From RGIG426 sp045640165 (lineage in GTDB: Bacteria > Bacillota > Clostridia > Oscillospirales > Acutalibacteraceae): a stretch of 31,135 nt of DNA. Made by a program: the position numbers and the translations under genes. The notes under the pieces are model-generated. The model did not search any database. It was given only the letters and a program-made list of their open reading frames with translations, and had not been told where the DNA came from. Shown here piece after piece: positions 6,248-14,039 of this stretch (positions within the stretch are counted from its first letter, which is position 1; the number at the start of each line of letters is the position of its first letter). The DNA lies in NCBI GenBank assembly GCA_045640165.1, contig JAZUEK010000020.1, positions 1 to 31,135 on the forward strand, written 5' to 3'.

Positions 6248-7489
6248 ATGGAATTTCTTGACAAACTTGCCCCGTTGGATCGCGAAGTCTACGATGCGTG
6301 CGCGTCGGAACTGGCTCGCCAACAACACAACATCGAACTCATCGCCTCGGAGAACATCGTGTCGGAGGGCGTGCTGTATGCCGCTGGCTCGGTGCTGACC
6401 AACAAATACGCCGAGGGCTACCCGGGCCACCGCTACTACGGCGGTTGCCAATACGTGGACGTGGTGGAAGACCTCGCCCGTGAGCGCGCCAAAAAGCTGT
6501 TCGGCGCGGAGCACGCGAACGTCCAGCCCCACTCCGGCGCGTCGGCGAACCTCGCCGCGTTCTGCGCCTTTATGAAACCGGGCGACACGGTGCTCGGTAT
6601 GGGTCTGCCGAGCGGCGGTCACCTCTCCCACGGCACGAAATTCAACATTTCGGGCAAACACTTTAACTCGGTCGCCTACGGCTTAAACGAGGAAACCCAG
6701 CTCATCGACTACGACGAACTGCTTCGCCTCGCGAAAGAGCATAAACCGCAGATGATCGTTGTGGGCGCCTCCGCCTATCCGCGCATCATCGACTTCAAGC
6801 GTTGCCGCGAAATCGCGGACGAAGTCGGCGCGTATCTGATGGTGGATATGGCGCACATCGCCGGCCTCGTTGCCGCCGGTGTCCACCCGTCGCCGGTGCC
6901 GTATGCCGACGTCGTGACCACCACCACCCACAAAACCATGCGCGGTCCGCGCGGCGGTATGATTCTCTGCAAAGCGGAATACGCGAAGCAGGTGGACAAA
7001 GCCGTGTTCCCGGGAACGCAGGGCGGTCCGCTCATGCACATTATCGCCGCCAAAGCGGTGATGCTCGGCGAAGCGCTGAAGCCCGAGTTCAAAGCCTATC
7101 AAGAACAAATCGTCAAAAACGCCGCCGTCCTCGCGGACGAACTGAAAGCCGCCGGTTTCGACCTCGTGTCGGGCGGCACGGATAACCACCTGATGCTCCT
7201 CGACCTGCGCTCGGTGGGCATCACCGGCGCGGAACTCGAAGCGCGTCTCGACGAAGTGCACATCACCGCCAACAAAAACGCCATTCTCAACGATCCGCAG
7301 CCGTCCTCGATTACGAGCGGTATGCGCCTCGGCACGCCGGCGGTTACCTCGCGCGGCTTCAAAGAGGCCGAAATGCGCGACATCGCCCGTTTCATCAAAG
7401 AAGCTACCTTCGATTTCGATGCGACCAAAGACCGCATCACCGAAGAAGTAATCGCTCTGTGCGAGCGCTTCCCGATTTACACGAAATAA
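6248..7489 (+). CDS. glyA: serine hydroxymethyltransferase
   Basis: This 413-residue PLP enzyme interconverts serine and glycine while loading one-carbon units on tetrahydrofolate. The PLP lysine is Lys229 in TTTTHKTMRGPRGG; Asp200 and His203 (VDMAHIAG) contact the cofactor ring. The N-terminal LIASENIVS and YAEGYPGHRYYGG motifs are intact, and the length matches bacterial GlyA. The ribosome binding site AGGAGGA lies seven bases before the ATG. It is the middle gene of the pduL-glyA-SPFH operon, 23 bases before the next start. I see no glycine riboswitch; the upstream gap is only 34 bases. Confidence 0.97.
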   Translation: MEFLDKLAPLDREVYDACASELARQQHNIELIASENIVSEGVLYAAGSVLTNKYAEGYPGHRYYGGCQYVDVVEDLARERAKKLFGAEHANVQPHSGASANLAAFCAFMKPGDTVLGMGLPSGGHLSHGTKFNISGKHFNSVAYGLNEETQLIDYDELLRLAKEHKPQMIVVGASAYPRIIDFKRCREIADEVGAYLMVDMAHIAGLVAAGVHPSPVPYADVVTTTTHKTMRGPRGGMILCKAEYAKQVDKAVFPGTQGGPLMHIIAAKAVMLGEALKPEFKAYQEQIVKNAAVLADELKAAGFDLVSGGTDNHLMLLDLRSVGITGAELEARLDEVHITANKNAILNDPQPSSITSGMRLGTPAVTSRGFKEAEMRDIARFIKEATFDFDATKDRITEEVIALCERFPIYTK

Positions 7490-7512
7490 TTTTATAAAAA
7501 GGAGAATGCTTT

Positions 7513-8478
7513 ATGGGTCCCGCTATTACAATTGGTATTATCGTCATTGTGTTTCTCGCATTGTCTATCCGCGTCGTGCCGCAGGCACACGAATACGTTG
7601 TGGAATTCCTCGGTAAATACCGCAAAACCTGGGGCGCCGGCATCCACTTCCTCATCCCGTTTTTTGAGACGGTGTCCAAACGCATCACCTTGATGGAGCA
7701 ACTGCTCGACGCGCCGCCCCAACCGGTGATTACCGAAGACAACGTCACGATGCAGATTGACTCGGTCGTGTACTTCCGCATTTTTGATGCGAAACTGTAT
7801 GCTTATGGCGCGGTCAACCCGATCAGCGCCCTCGAAAACCTCACCGCGACCACCCTTCGTAACATCGTCGGCGAACTCGACCTCGACGGTACGCTGACCT
7901 CCCGTGACGTCATCAACGCGAAGATGACCGAAATCATCGACAAAGCGACCGACGAATGGGGCATCCGCGTCACGCGCGTGGAACTGAAAAACATCATTCC
8001 GCCGAAAGAGATTCGCGACGCGATGGAAAAACAGATGAAAGCGGAACGCGAACGCCGCGAGACCTTGCTCCAAGCCGAAGGTCACCGCGACGCCATCGTC
8101 ACCCGTGCCGAAGGTGAAAAACACGCCGCCGTCCTCGCCGCCGAAGGTGAGCGCGACGCGCGCATCGCTCGCGCCGAAGGTGAAGCGAAAGCCATTCTTC
8201 TGCAAAAGCAAGCCGAGGCCGCCGGTATCCGCGCCTTGATGGAAGCGAGACCCAACGCCGCCGTGCTGGAACTCAAACGCTATGAAGCGCTGATTAAAGC
8301 GGCGGACGGTCAAGCGTCCAAAATCATCATTCCGACGGACGTCGCCGCCGGCGTTGCGAAAAACGTCGTGTGGAACGAAACCACCGGCATCGGAAACACC
8401 ACTGCGCCGGCGCCGAAAGCGCCTGCCGCTCCGGAAGTTGACCCCTGCTGTGACCGCTTCAAAGACGACGAAGAATAA
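7513..8478 (+). CDS. SPFH/band 7 (stomatin-like) membrane protein
   Basis: This 321-residue protein starts with a membrane anchor (residues 2-19), then an SPFH/band 7 domain (about 20-180, with RVVPQAHEYVVEFLGKY and WGAGIHFLIPF). A long charged helix follows in which AEGERDA-type units recur (AEGHRDA, AEGEKHA, AEGERDA, AEGEAKA), giving a coiled-coil arm. Stomatin/QmcA-type proteins assemble membrane microdomains and scaffold proteases or transporters. The tail is Ala/Pro-rich and ends in an acidic stretch with a CC pair (DPCCDRFKDDEE). An NfeD partner, often adjacent, is absent. It is the last gene of the pduL-glyA operon; that pairing is unusual and its meaning is unknown. Confidence 0.9.
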   Translation: MGPAITIGIIVIVFLALSIRVVPQAHEYVVEFLGKYRKTWGAGIHFLIPFFETVSKRITLMEQLLDAPPQPVITEDNVTMQIDSVVYFRIFDAKLYAYGAVNPISALENLTATTLRNIVGELDLDGTLTSRDVINAKMTEIIDKATDEWGIRVTRVELKNIIPPKEIRDAMEKQMKAERERRETLLQAEGHRDAIVTRAEGEKHAAVLAAEGERDARIARAEGEAKAILLQKQAEAAGIRALMEARPNAAVLELKRYEALIKAADGQASKIIIPTDVAAGVAKNVVWNETTGIGNTTAPAPKAPAAPEVDPCCDRFKDDEE

Positions 8479-8487
8479 AAAACACAC

Positions 8488-8519
8488 AAAAAGACCTGCT
8501 CGCCGAGCAGGTCTTTTTT
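8488..8519. terminator. bidirectional terminator after the SPFH gene
   Basis: A near-perfect hairpin (AAAGACCTGCTCG and its complement) ends in T6 and serves both convergent genes, SPFH on plus and the binding lipoprotein on minus. Confidence 0.9.
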
Positions 8520-8538
8520 CTTTATAATATATATCCTT

Positions 8539-10050
8539 TTATTTCGTCGCCGCGCGGAAGTCGTAGACCGCGCCAAACACGCCGCCGCCGAACGGGTGGA
8601 CGTTGACACCCTCGACCCCGTCGCCGAACGCAAACGTGCGCGCCGGATAATACAGCGGCAAACAAGGGCAACTTGCATACAGCCGCTCCTCCGCTTTTTT
8701 GCAAGCATCGCGCGTCTCGTCGGCAAGCGCTTTTTGCAACAGCGCATCAAACGTCTTGTCCGCAAGGCCCGTCACGTTGTCCTCGCTTTTCGAAGCGAAC
8801 ATCGTCAGCGATTCCGCGGCGGTGCCGCCGACACTCACCACTGTGCCGAGCGCCAACTCATAGTCGCCGCTTTGCAACCGGTCGGACAACTCCGCCGCCG
8901 GCAACTTTTCCATTTTGAAATACAGCGAAAACCGCTTTTGCCAATTCTGCAAAATCTCGCGCGCGATAGCGACCGATTCGCTGTCCTCGCCGCAAAGAAG
9001 CGTCAACTGCGGCATCTCTGCCAAGCGCTGTTTGCCGCTCTTAAGGGCGGCAAACGAGTCTGCTTCGGCCACGTACGGCACGCCGCCGCACAGCGCGTCC
9101 GGCGGCACAAATCCCACCGCGGTGCGGCGCTCGGCACCCCACACCGACGCCACGCGCTCACGGTCCACCGCAGCACAAAGCGCCAAGCGCGTCGCCGCCG
9201 AAGAAAGCGCGTCGTTTTCGGTATTAAACCACAGCGCATACAGCCCGTCATACACCGTGGCGGTGTGTAATCCGGCGCGTTTTACCGCCGCCAGCTGTTC
9301 CTCTGTTACCGCCGCCGCCGAAAGTCCTTCGGTTTGAAGCAGCGACACGGTTTCTTCCTCGCTCACGTTGAGCATATACCGCACAGCATCGGGTAAAATT
9401 TCCTCGGATGCATAATATTTCTGGTTTTTGCGTAAAATAAGCGTGTCCCCATGGGTCCAGGACGACAGCGTAAACCCACCGTTGGCGAGCACGTACTCCG
9501 CTTCCATCCCGTAATGCCCTGCTGTAGATTCAAAAAATGCACGATGACACGGAAAGAACGCGCTGCTCGCCATCTTTTGGGCAAAGTCGGCATCGGCATC
9601 GGCAAGCGTCACGGTGAACGTGCGTGCGTCGGTCGCCACCGCGGAGACGATGTTCGCAAACTTCTCTTTCAGCGGCGAACGGGTTGCCGGATCAACCGCA
9701 CGCTCGAACGCAAACGCAAAATCGTCTGCCGTCACCTTTTCGCCATTGCTCCAAACCGCATCGCGCAACGCGAACGTCACGGTTTTTCCGTCGTCCGACG
9801 TGTTCCACGTCTCGGCGATGCCGGGAAGCAGGTCACCGTCGGCAGACAGCCGTGTCAACCCCTCCATCGTCGCACACAGCACCTCAATCGAGGCGGCGTC
9901 ATCCGCCATCTGTGGGTCTAACTGAGCCGGCTCGGCGCAAAGAGGAAACCGAAACGCCGAACCATATTTAGACTGTCGCGCGCCGCAACCGGTCATCGAA
10001 AAGCACATAACGGCCGCCAACAGCAACGCCGTCAATCGCCTTCTTTTCAC
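8539..10050 (-). CDS. peptide ABC transporter substrate-binding lipoprotein (SBP_bac_5 family)
   Basis: This 503-residue secreted lipoprotein belongs to the OppA/DppA-type binding proteins, which capture peptides or other solutes for an ABC importer. The signal peptide KRRRLTALLLAAVMCF ends in the lipobox MTGC, so Cys22 would be lipidated. The family core is clear: EPAQLDPQ, MEGLTRL, GIAETWNTSDDGKTVTFALR, WSNGEKVTADDFAFAFERA. The start is a GTG at 10050 with GGAGGGG six bases upstream; an open frame continues 26 codons further but would bury the signal peptide. The gene is alone: no permease or ATPase of this class is in the window. The middle third is poorly conserved, so the ligand cannot be guessed. 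Confidence 0.9.
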   Translation of the reverse strand: MKRRRLTALLLAAVMCFSMTGCGARQSKYGSAFRFPLCAEPAQLDPQMADDAASIEVLCATMEGLTRLSADGDLLPGIAETWNTSDDGKTVTFALRDAVWSNGEKVTADDFAFAFERAVDPATRSPLKEKFANIVSAVATDARTFTVTLADADADFAQKMASSAFFPCHRAFFESTAGHYGMEAEYVLANGGFTLSSWTHGDTLILRKNQKYYASEEILPDAVRYMLNVSEEETVSLLQTEGLSAAAVTEEQLAAVKRAGLHTATVYDGLYALWFNTENDALSSAATRLALCAAVDRERVASVWGAERRTAVGFVPPDALCGGVPYVAEADSFAALKSGKQRLAEMPQLTLLCGEDSESVAIAREILQNWQKRFSLYFKMEKLPAAELSDRLQSGDYELALGTVVSVGGTAAESLTMFASKSEDNVTGLADKTFDALLQKALADETRDACKKAEERLYASCPCLPLYYPARTFAFGDGVEGVNVHPFGGGVFGAVYDFRAATK

Positions 10051-10099
10051 GTCGATCCCCTCCTTTTTTCTTGTATGCGCCAAGAAATTTTCTATGCGT

Positions 10100-10128
10100 A
10101 TTTTACCACGGAATTCCCCAAAATACAA
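10100..10128 (-). promoter_or_regulatory. promoter of the binding-lipoprotein gene
   Basis: TTGTAT (10123-10128), 17 bases, TAAAAT (10100-10105) on the minus strand; start near 10093, about 43 bases before the GTG codon. Confidence 0.6.
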
Positions 10129-10174
10129 GGGTTTTAACGGGTTTTCGGCTTGTCAAGTCCAAAAGAGAGGGGAT

Positions 10175-10236
10175 TTTTTGCCACAATTCACAAAAAAACG
10201 GGGGTTTTTGGAAAATGTGGCAAAAACGTGGCAAAC
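10175..10236. repeat. inverted and direct GTGGCAAA repeats in the intergenic region
   Basis: TTTTTGCCAC (10175-10184) and GTGGCAAAAA (10217-10226) are perfect inverted copies 32 bases apart. A further direct copy GTGGCAAAC lies at 10228-10236. The spacer holds homopolymer runs (A7, G5, T5). The set lies between the divergent lipoprotein and G5-3D genes and could be an operator or a hairpin. No protein-coding potential is apparent here. Confidence 0.5.
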
Positions 10237-10273
10237 GATGATTTTCGCCCTCGTTTCGCCTCGATTTTTCCGC

Positions 10274-10297
10274 AAACCCCCGTCATTTGGGGGTTTT
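10274..10297. terminator. orphan terminator-like hairpin
   Basis: AAACCCCC, a seven-base loop, then GGGGGTTTT. It resembles an intrinsic terminator but follows no recognised gene on either strand; both flanking genes point away from it. Confidence 0.5.
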
Positions 10298-10393
10298 AGC
10301 GGCCTCTTCGCCCCGTTACAGCCGAAGAAATGTAAAGGGTAATCGCTTTACGTTCGTTGTGCAGTTTTCACAAAAATACCCACCCTCTTTCGG

Positions 10394-10422
10394 TTGACAA
10401 AGCGAATTTCGCCCGTTATACT
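10394..10422 (+). promoter_or_regulatory. promoter of the G5-3D gene
   Basis: Perfect TTGACA (10394-10399), 17 bases, TATACT (10417-10422). The start near 10429 leaves a leader of about 94 bases. Confidence 0.82.
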
Positions 10423-10442
10423 ACCCCCGAAGCCACCAAAAA

Positions 10443-10510
10443 TTCCCGTTGGCAGGGCTATCGCCCTCTTTCTTATTTATCCTGTATTCGCACCAACGGG
10501 GAAAGAAAGG
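10443..10510 (+). promoter_or_regulatory. structured leader of the G5-3D gene
   Basis: The outer arms TTCCCGTTGG (10443-10452) and CCAACGGGGAA (10493-10503) pair with one bulge. A perfect inner hairpin AGGGC-TATC-GCCCT lies at 10454-10467. CTTTCTT (10468-10474) is complementary to AAGAAAG (10503-10509), the purine-rich stretch that must serve as ribosome binding site. The two pairings either exclude each other or form a pseudoknot. It does not match the riboswitch classes I know; in particular I could not fit the ydaO c-di-AMP consensus. Confidence 0.45.
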
Positions 10511-10522
10511 ACTCGGCCTTTT

Positions 10523-11464
10523 ATGCTGACACAATTACAAAAAGCCGTGCGGCTCCTGCTGAACAACCGTGCTGTTTCGCTGGGCTCCGTCGCGGTATTG
10601 ACGCTGATTCTGACCGGCGTGCTGTCTACGACTCCCGCAATGAGCGAGATGTCCGCCGCCGCCGAGCCGACCAAATCGACGTCTGTTGCCACCGTTATGA
10701 CCGTTACGGTCACCGCGGACGGCAAAACCAAAACCCTCACCCCCGAAAGCGGCACGGTCGCCGACGCGCTCGATGAAGCCGCCGTCTTTCTCGGAGAAGA
10801 CGACAAAGTCGTCCCCGGACTCAAGACCGCGCTGAAAGACGGGTTGGAAATCGTCGTTACGCGCATCGAATTCGTCGAACGCGTGGAACTGGAATCCATT
10901 CCGTTCGAATCGGAGGAAGAACTCACCACCGCGTTGGACGAGGGTAAAAAAGAAAAGAAACAAGCCGGCGCGGACGGTATCCGCGAACGCGTATTCTGTG
11001 ACAAAGTGGTAGACGGCATCGTCGAGAGCAGTAAAGAGCTCCGCTCGTCGGTGGTGTCCGAGCCGACGAACGAGATTTGGCTCGTCGGCAAGAAAAAGAA
11101 CGCGCCCATCACGAAGCCTGCCGGCGTTGTGACCGACGCTTCCGGCAAACCGCAAAACTACAAATCTTGCCTGACCGGCGTCGCCACCGCCTACACCAGT
11201 GACCGCGGCAACGCAGGCACGGTGACCGCCAGCGGACTGCCTGCGCAAGTGGGTGTGGTTGCCGTCAACCCGGACATCATTCCGCTCGGCACGAAACTGT
11301 ATATCGCCTCTCCCGACGGCAGCGTGGTCTACGGCTACGCGATTGCCGGCGATACCGGCGGCGCGATGTACAGCGGCGAAGCCCTCGTTGACTTGTTCTA
11401 CGACACCTATGATGAGTGCATTCAGTTCGGTCGCCGCACCATGAACGTCTATATCCTCGAATAA
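10523..11464 (+). CDS. G5 and 3D domain cell-wall protein (YabE/RpfB-like)
   Basis: This 313-residue exported protein has an N-terminal membrane helix (about 20-40, VSLGSVAVLTLILTGVL), then a DUF348-type ubiquitin-like domain, a G5 domain (ELESIPFESEEE...EIWLVG) and a C-terminal 3D domain from TGVATAYTSDRG to the end. The 3D domain shows its conserved acidic residues in AGDTGGAMYSG and VDLFYDTYDEC. YabE-type proteins are peptidoglycan hydrolases or lytic transglycosylases that remodel the wall, often at germination or resuscitation. The open frame extends 43 codons upstream across the promoter, so the ATG at 10523 is preferred, though its AAAGG site is a long 12 bases away. It is a single gene with its own promoter, structured leader and terminator. 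Confidence 0.88.
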   Translation: MLTQLQKAVRLLLNNRAVSLGSVAVLTLILTGVLSTTPAMSEMSAAAEPTKSTSVATVMTVTVTADGKTKTLTPESGTVADALDEAAVFLGEDDKVVPGLKTALKDGLEIVVTRIEFVERVELESIPFESEEELTTALDEGKKEKKQAGADGIRERVFCDKVVDGIVESSKELRSSVVSEPTNEIWLVGKKKNAPITKPAGVVTDASGKPQNYKSCLTGVATAYTSDRGNAGTVTASGLPAQVGVVAVNPDIIPLGTKLYIASPDGSVVYGYAIAGDTGGAMYSGEALVDLFYDTYDECIQFGRRTMNVYILE

Positions 11465-11472
11465 TTGCTTCA

Positions 11473-11507
11473 AAAAAGCCCCGATTCCGTTGGAATCGTG
11501 GCTTTTT
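11473..11507 (+). terminator. terminator after the G5-3D gene
   Basis: AGCC-C-CGATTCC, loop GTT, GGAATCG-T-GGCT with one C/T mismatch, followed by T5. Confidence 0.82.
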
Positions 11508-11520
11508 CTCGTTGTTTTGC

Positions 11521-11549
11521 TTGTATTTTTTTGCACGGCGTGCTATAAT
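11521..11549 (+). promoter_or_regulatory. promoter of mnmE
   Basis: TTGTAT (11521-11526), 17 bases, perfect TATAAT (11544-11549). The start near 11556 is about 31 bases before the GTG codon. Confidence 0.7.
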
Positions 11550-11586
11550 AAGGTGTTATTTATTTTAGGAAAGGACGGGCTTTGCC

Positions 11587-12954
11587 GTGAACGACGTCAT
11601 TGTTGCTATCTCCACTCCCCTCGCCCCTGCCGGTCTCGGCGTCATTCGGCTGTCGGGCGAAAACGCCCCTGCCATCGCGGACAACCTGTTTCGTCCGCTT
11701 GACAGCAACCGCGCGCCCTCTGCCCTTTCCGGCTATACCGCCGCTTACGGTCATCTGTTCGACAAAGACGGTGATTTCGACGATGCGGTAGCGCTTGTCT
11801 TCCGCGCGCCCCACAGTTACACCGGCGAAAACGTGGTGGAACTCTCCTGCCACGGCGGTCTGTATATTTTGCAGCGCGCCGTGCGTGCCGCCATTGCGGC
11901 CGGCGCGCGCCCTGCCGAAGCAGGCGAATTTACAAAACGGGCGTTCTTAAACGGCAAAATGGATTTAACCGGCGCGGACGCGGTAATGGATTTAATCGGC
12001 GCCCAAGGCGAACCCGCCGCCAAAACCGCGCTTGCCGCGCGCGAGGGTGCCACGTTCCGCGCCCTGGAAGCCGTCAAAGCCGACTTGCTCGCCGTCGCGG
12101 CGCAGGCGGCCGCCTACGTTGACTATCCCTATGAAGACATCCCCGAGCTGGAGCCTGAAGCCCTCGGCAAAACGCTGGCGGCGGCAGACGACGCCTTGTC
12201 GTCCCTGCTGTCTACGTTCGACGCCGGAAAAATCCTGCGTGAGGGCGTTGACACCGTGCTCGTCGGCTCGCCCAACGTGGGCAAATCCACGCTGATGAAT
12301 CGCCTTTCCGGTTACGAGCGCAGCATCGTCACCGAAGAAGCCGGCACCACGCGCGACGTAGTGGAAGAGACGGTACGCCTCGGCAACGTCACCCTGCGAC
12401 TCGCCGACACCGCCGGCATCCGCGAAACCGACAACCGCGCCGAATCCATCGGGGTCCAGCGCGCAAAAGATCGCTTGCACAACGCGGCATTGGTACTCGC
12501 CGTGTTCGACGGTGGCGCGCCGCTGTCCGACGACGACCGCGCGCTTGCCGAAACCGCGGCGCAAAATCCGCTCGCCATCGCGGTACTCAACAAATCCGAC
12601 CTCGGACGAGACAGCGAAGCGTTTTTGCGCGCGCAATTCCGCGAAGTGGTGGTGCTGTCCGCCAAAACCGGCGACGGGATGGACGTGCTTACCGCCGCTA
12701 TTGAACGCGTCACCGGTCTCGCCCACCTGACCGGCGACGAAGCCATTCTCTCCACCGAGCGCCAATACGCCGCCGCCGCCAAAGCCCTTGAAGCGGTGCG
12801 CCGCGCCGCCGATGCCGCACAGGCAGGGCTCACGTCCGACCTCATCGGCGCGGATATTGACGACGCTATCGCCGCCATCACCGAACTCACCGGCGAAAAG
12901 GTCAGCGAAGCGGTGGTGGACGAAGTTTTCTCGCGTTTCTGCGTGGGAAAATAA
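11587..12954 (+). CDS. mnmE: tRNA modification GTPase MnmE (TrmE)
   Basis: This 455-residue GTPase works with MnmG to build the 5-carboxymethylaminomethyl group on U34 of certain tRNAs. The N-terminal tetrahydrofolate-binding domain (about 1-118, IVAISTPLAPAGLGVIRLSG) leads into a helical domain. The embedded GTPase follows: G1 GSPNVGKST (227-235), the TTRD loop (254-257), G3 DTAG (274-277) and G4 NKSD (335-338). The C-terminal FCVGK carries the conserved Cys. Translation starts at a GTG; AAGGA lies 11 bases upstream, and no ATG gives a full-length protein. MnmG, often the next gene, is not here; an ABC exporter operon follows. It has its own promoter. Confidence 0.96.
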   Translation: MNDVIVAISTPLAPAGLGVIRLSGENAPAIADNLFRPLDSNRAPSALSGYTAAYGHLFDKDGDFDDAVALVFRAPHSYTGENVVELSCHGGLYILQRAVRAAIAAGARPAEAGEFTKRAFLNGKMDLTGADAVMDLIGAQGEPAAKTALAAREGATFRALEAVKADLLAVAAQAAAYVDYPYEDIPELEPEALGKTLAAADDALSSLLSTFDAGKILREGVDTVLVGSPNVGKSTLMNRLSGYERSIVTEEAGTTRDVVEETVRLGNVTLRLADTAGIRETDNRAESIGVQRAKDRLHNAALVLAVFDGGAPLSDDDRALAETAAQNPLAIAVLNKSDLGRDSEAFLRAQFREVVVLSAKTGDGMDVLTAAIERVTGLAHLTGDEAILSTERQYAAAAKALEAVRRAADAAQAGLTSDLIGADIDDAIAAITELTGEKVSEAVVDEVFSRFCVGK

Positions 12955-13012
12955 ACCAAAACCTACCCCTTTTTCGGATAAACTGCGGCAATCGTCCGCT
13001 TTTTATAGTTTG

Positions 13013-13044
13013 TTTACACTTTTCTTCCGAAACCGCGGTATACT
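13013..13044 (+). promoter_or_regulatory. possible promoter of the Gld-type ABC operon
   Basis: A clean TATACT -10 (13039-13044) lies 36 bases before the start codon. The best upstream hexamer is TTTACA (13013-13018), but the 20-base spacing is too long for a standard sigma-A promoter, so this is tentative. Confidence 0.35.
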
Positions 13045-13079
13045 GTTTTTCGGAAAATTTTCATAAGGAGAGCGAGAAC

Positions 13080-14039
13080 ATGATCGAAGTTGAGCATCTG
13101 ACGAAAAGTTACGGTCAGCACGTCGCTGTGCGCGACTTGTCCTTTTCGGTCGCAGAAGGCGAAATCCTCGGATTTCTCGGGCCGAACGGTGCCGGCAAAT
13201 CCACCACAATGAATATGTTGACCGGTTACTTGTCCGCTACTGCAGGCAAAATCACCGTCAACGGTTTTGACGTGTTGGCCGAACCCAACGCCGCCAAAGC
13301 GAGCATCGGCTACCTGCCGGAATTGCCGCCGCTGTATCTGGATATGACGGTGAAAGAATACCTGAACTTTATGTTCGACCTGAAAAAATGCACGCTGCCC
13401 CGTCAAAAACACTTGGCGGAAATTTGCCACCTCGTCAAAATCGACGACGTGGCGGAGCGCCTGATTAAAAACCTGTCGAAAGGTTACCGTCAGCGCGTCG
13501 GCTTGGCGCAAGCGCTCATCGGCAATCCGCCGGTGCTCATTCTGGACGAACCCACCGTCGGTCTCGACCCGAACCAAATCATCGAAATCCGTACGCTCAT
13601 CAAAAGCCTCGGCAAACACCACACGGTTATCCTCTCCTCCCACATTCTGCCGGAGGTAGAAGCGGTGTGTGACCGCCTGATTATCATTTCCGACGGTCAA
13701 ATCGTGGCCGACGGCACGCCGGCCGACCTCGCCAAAGCGCAAGCGGACGACCACCGCCTGACGGTGGAAATCGAGGGCGACGAAACCGAGATTTCTGCTC
13801 TGCTTAAGAATCTGCCCGGCGTCAAATCCGTGGTAGCGCTCGGCAAAAAAGAGGCCGGCTCGTTCGCTTTCCGTATTCAGCCGCTCCCGAACGCGGACAT
13901 TCGCCACGACCTGTTTACTCGACTCGCCGAAAGCGGAATGATTCTTCTCAACTCCCGTTCGAGCGAGCCGTCGCTCGAAGAGCTGTTTATTTCGCTGACC
14001 CACGGCGACAATGCAAAGAAAGAAGGTGAGGATGCATGA
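13080..14039 (+). CDS. ABC transporter ATP-binding protein (GldA-like)
   Basis: This 319-residue ATPase powers the exporter encoded by the next three genes. Walker A GPNGAGKST (34-42), signature LSKGYRQR (132-139), Walker B VLILDEPT (152-159) and the H-loop SSH are all present. A C-terminal domain of about 90 residues after the ATPase core is usual for this subfamily (GldA, NatA, NosF). AAGGAG lies upstream and the ATG at 13080 aligns with the family start. It overlaps the permease gene by four bases (ATGA), which implies translational coupling. The combination with GldF- and GldG-like partners is the reason for the GldA-like label. Confidence 0.93.
   Translation: MIEVEHLTKSYGQHVAVRDLSFSVAEGEILGFLGPNGAGKSTTMNMLTGYLSATAGKITVNGFDVLAEPNAAKASIGYLPELPPLYLDMTVKEYLNFMFDLKKCTLPRQKHLAEICHLVKIDDVAERLIKNLSKGYRQRVGLAQALIGNPPVLILDEPTVGLDPNQIIEIRTLIKSLGKHHTVILSSHILPEVEAVCDRLIIISDGQIVADGTPADLAKAQADDHRLTVEIEGDETEISALLKNLPGVKSVVALGKKEAGSFAFRIQPLPNADIRHDLFTRLAESGMILLNSRSSEPSLEELFISLTHGDNAKKEGEDA

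Noticed and set aside
10429..10522. c-di-AMP (ydaO) riboswitch before the G5-3D gene
   Set aside because: The gene type fits, but I could not find the conserved ydaO core bases and the leader is shorter than known examples. It is kept only as an unclassified structured leader.
12990..13016. Terminator between mnmE and the ABC operon
   Set aside because: GCGG/CCGC gives only four pairs before a T5 run, too weak to call with confidence.
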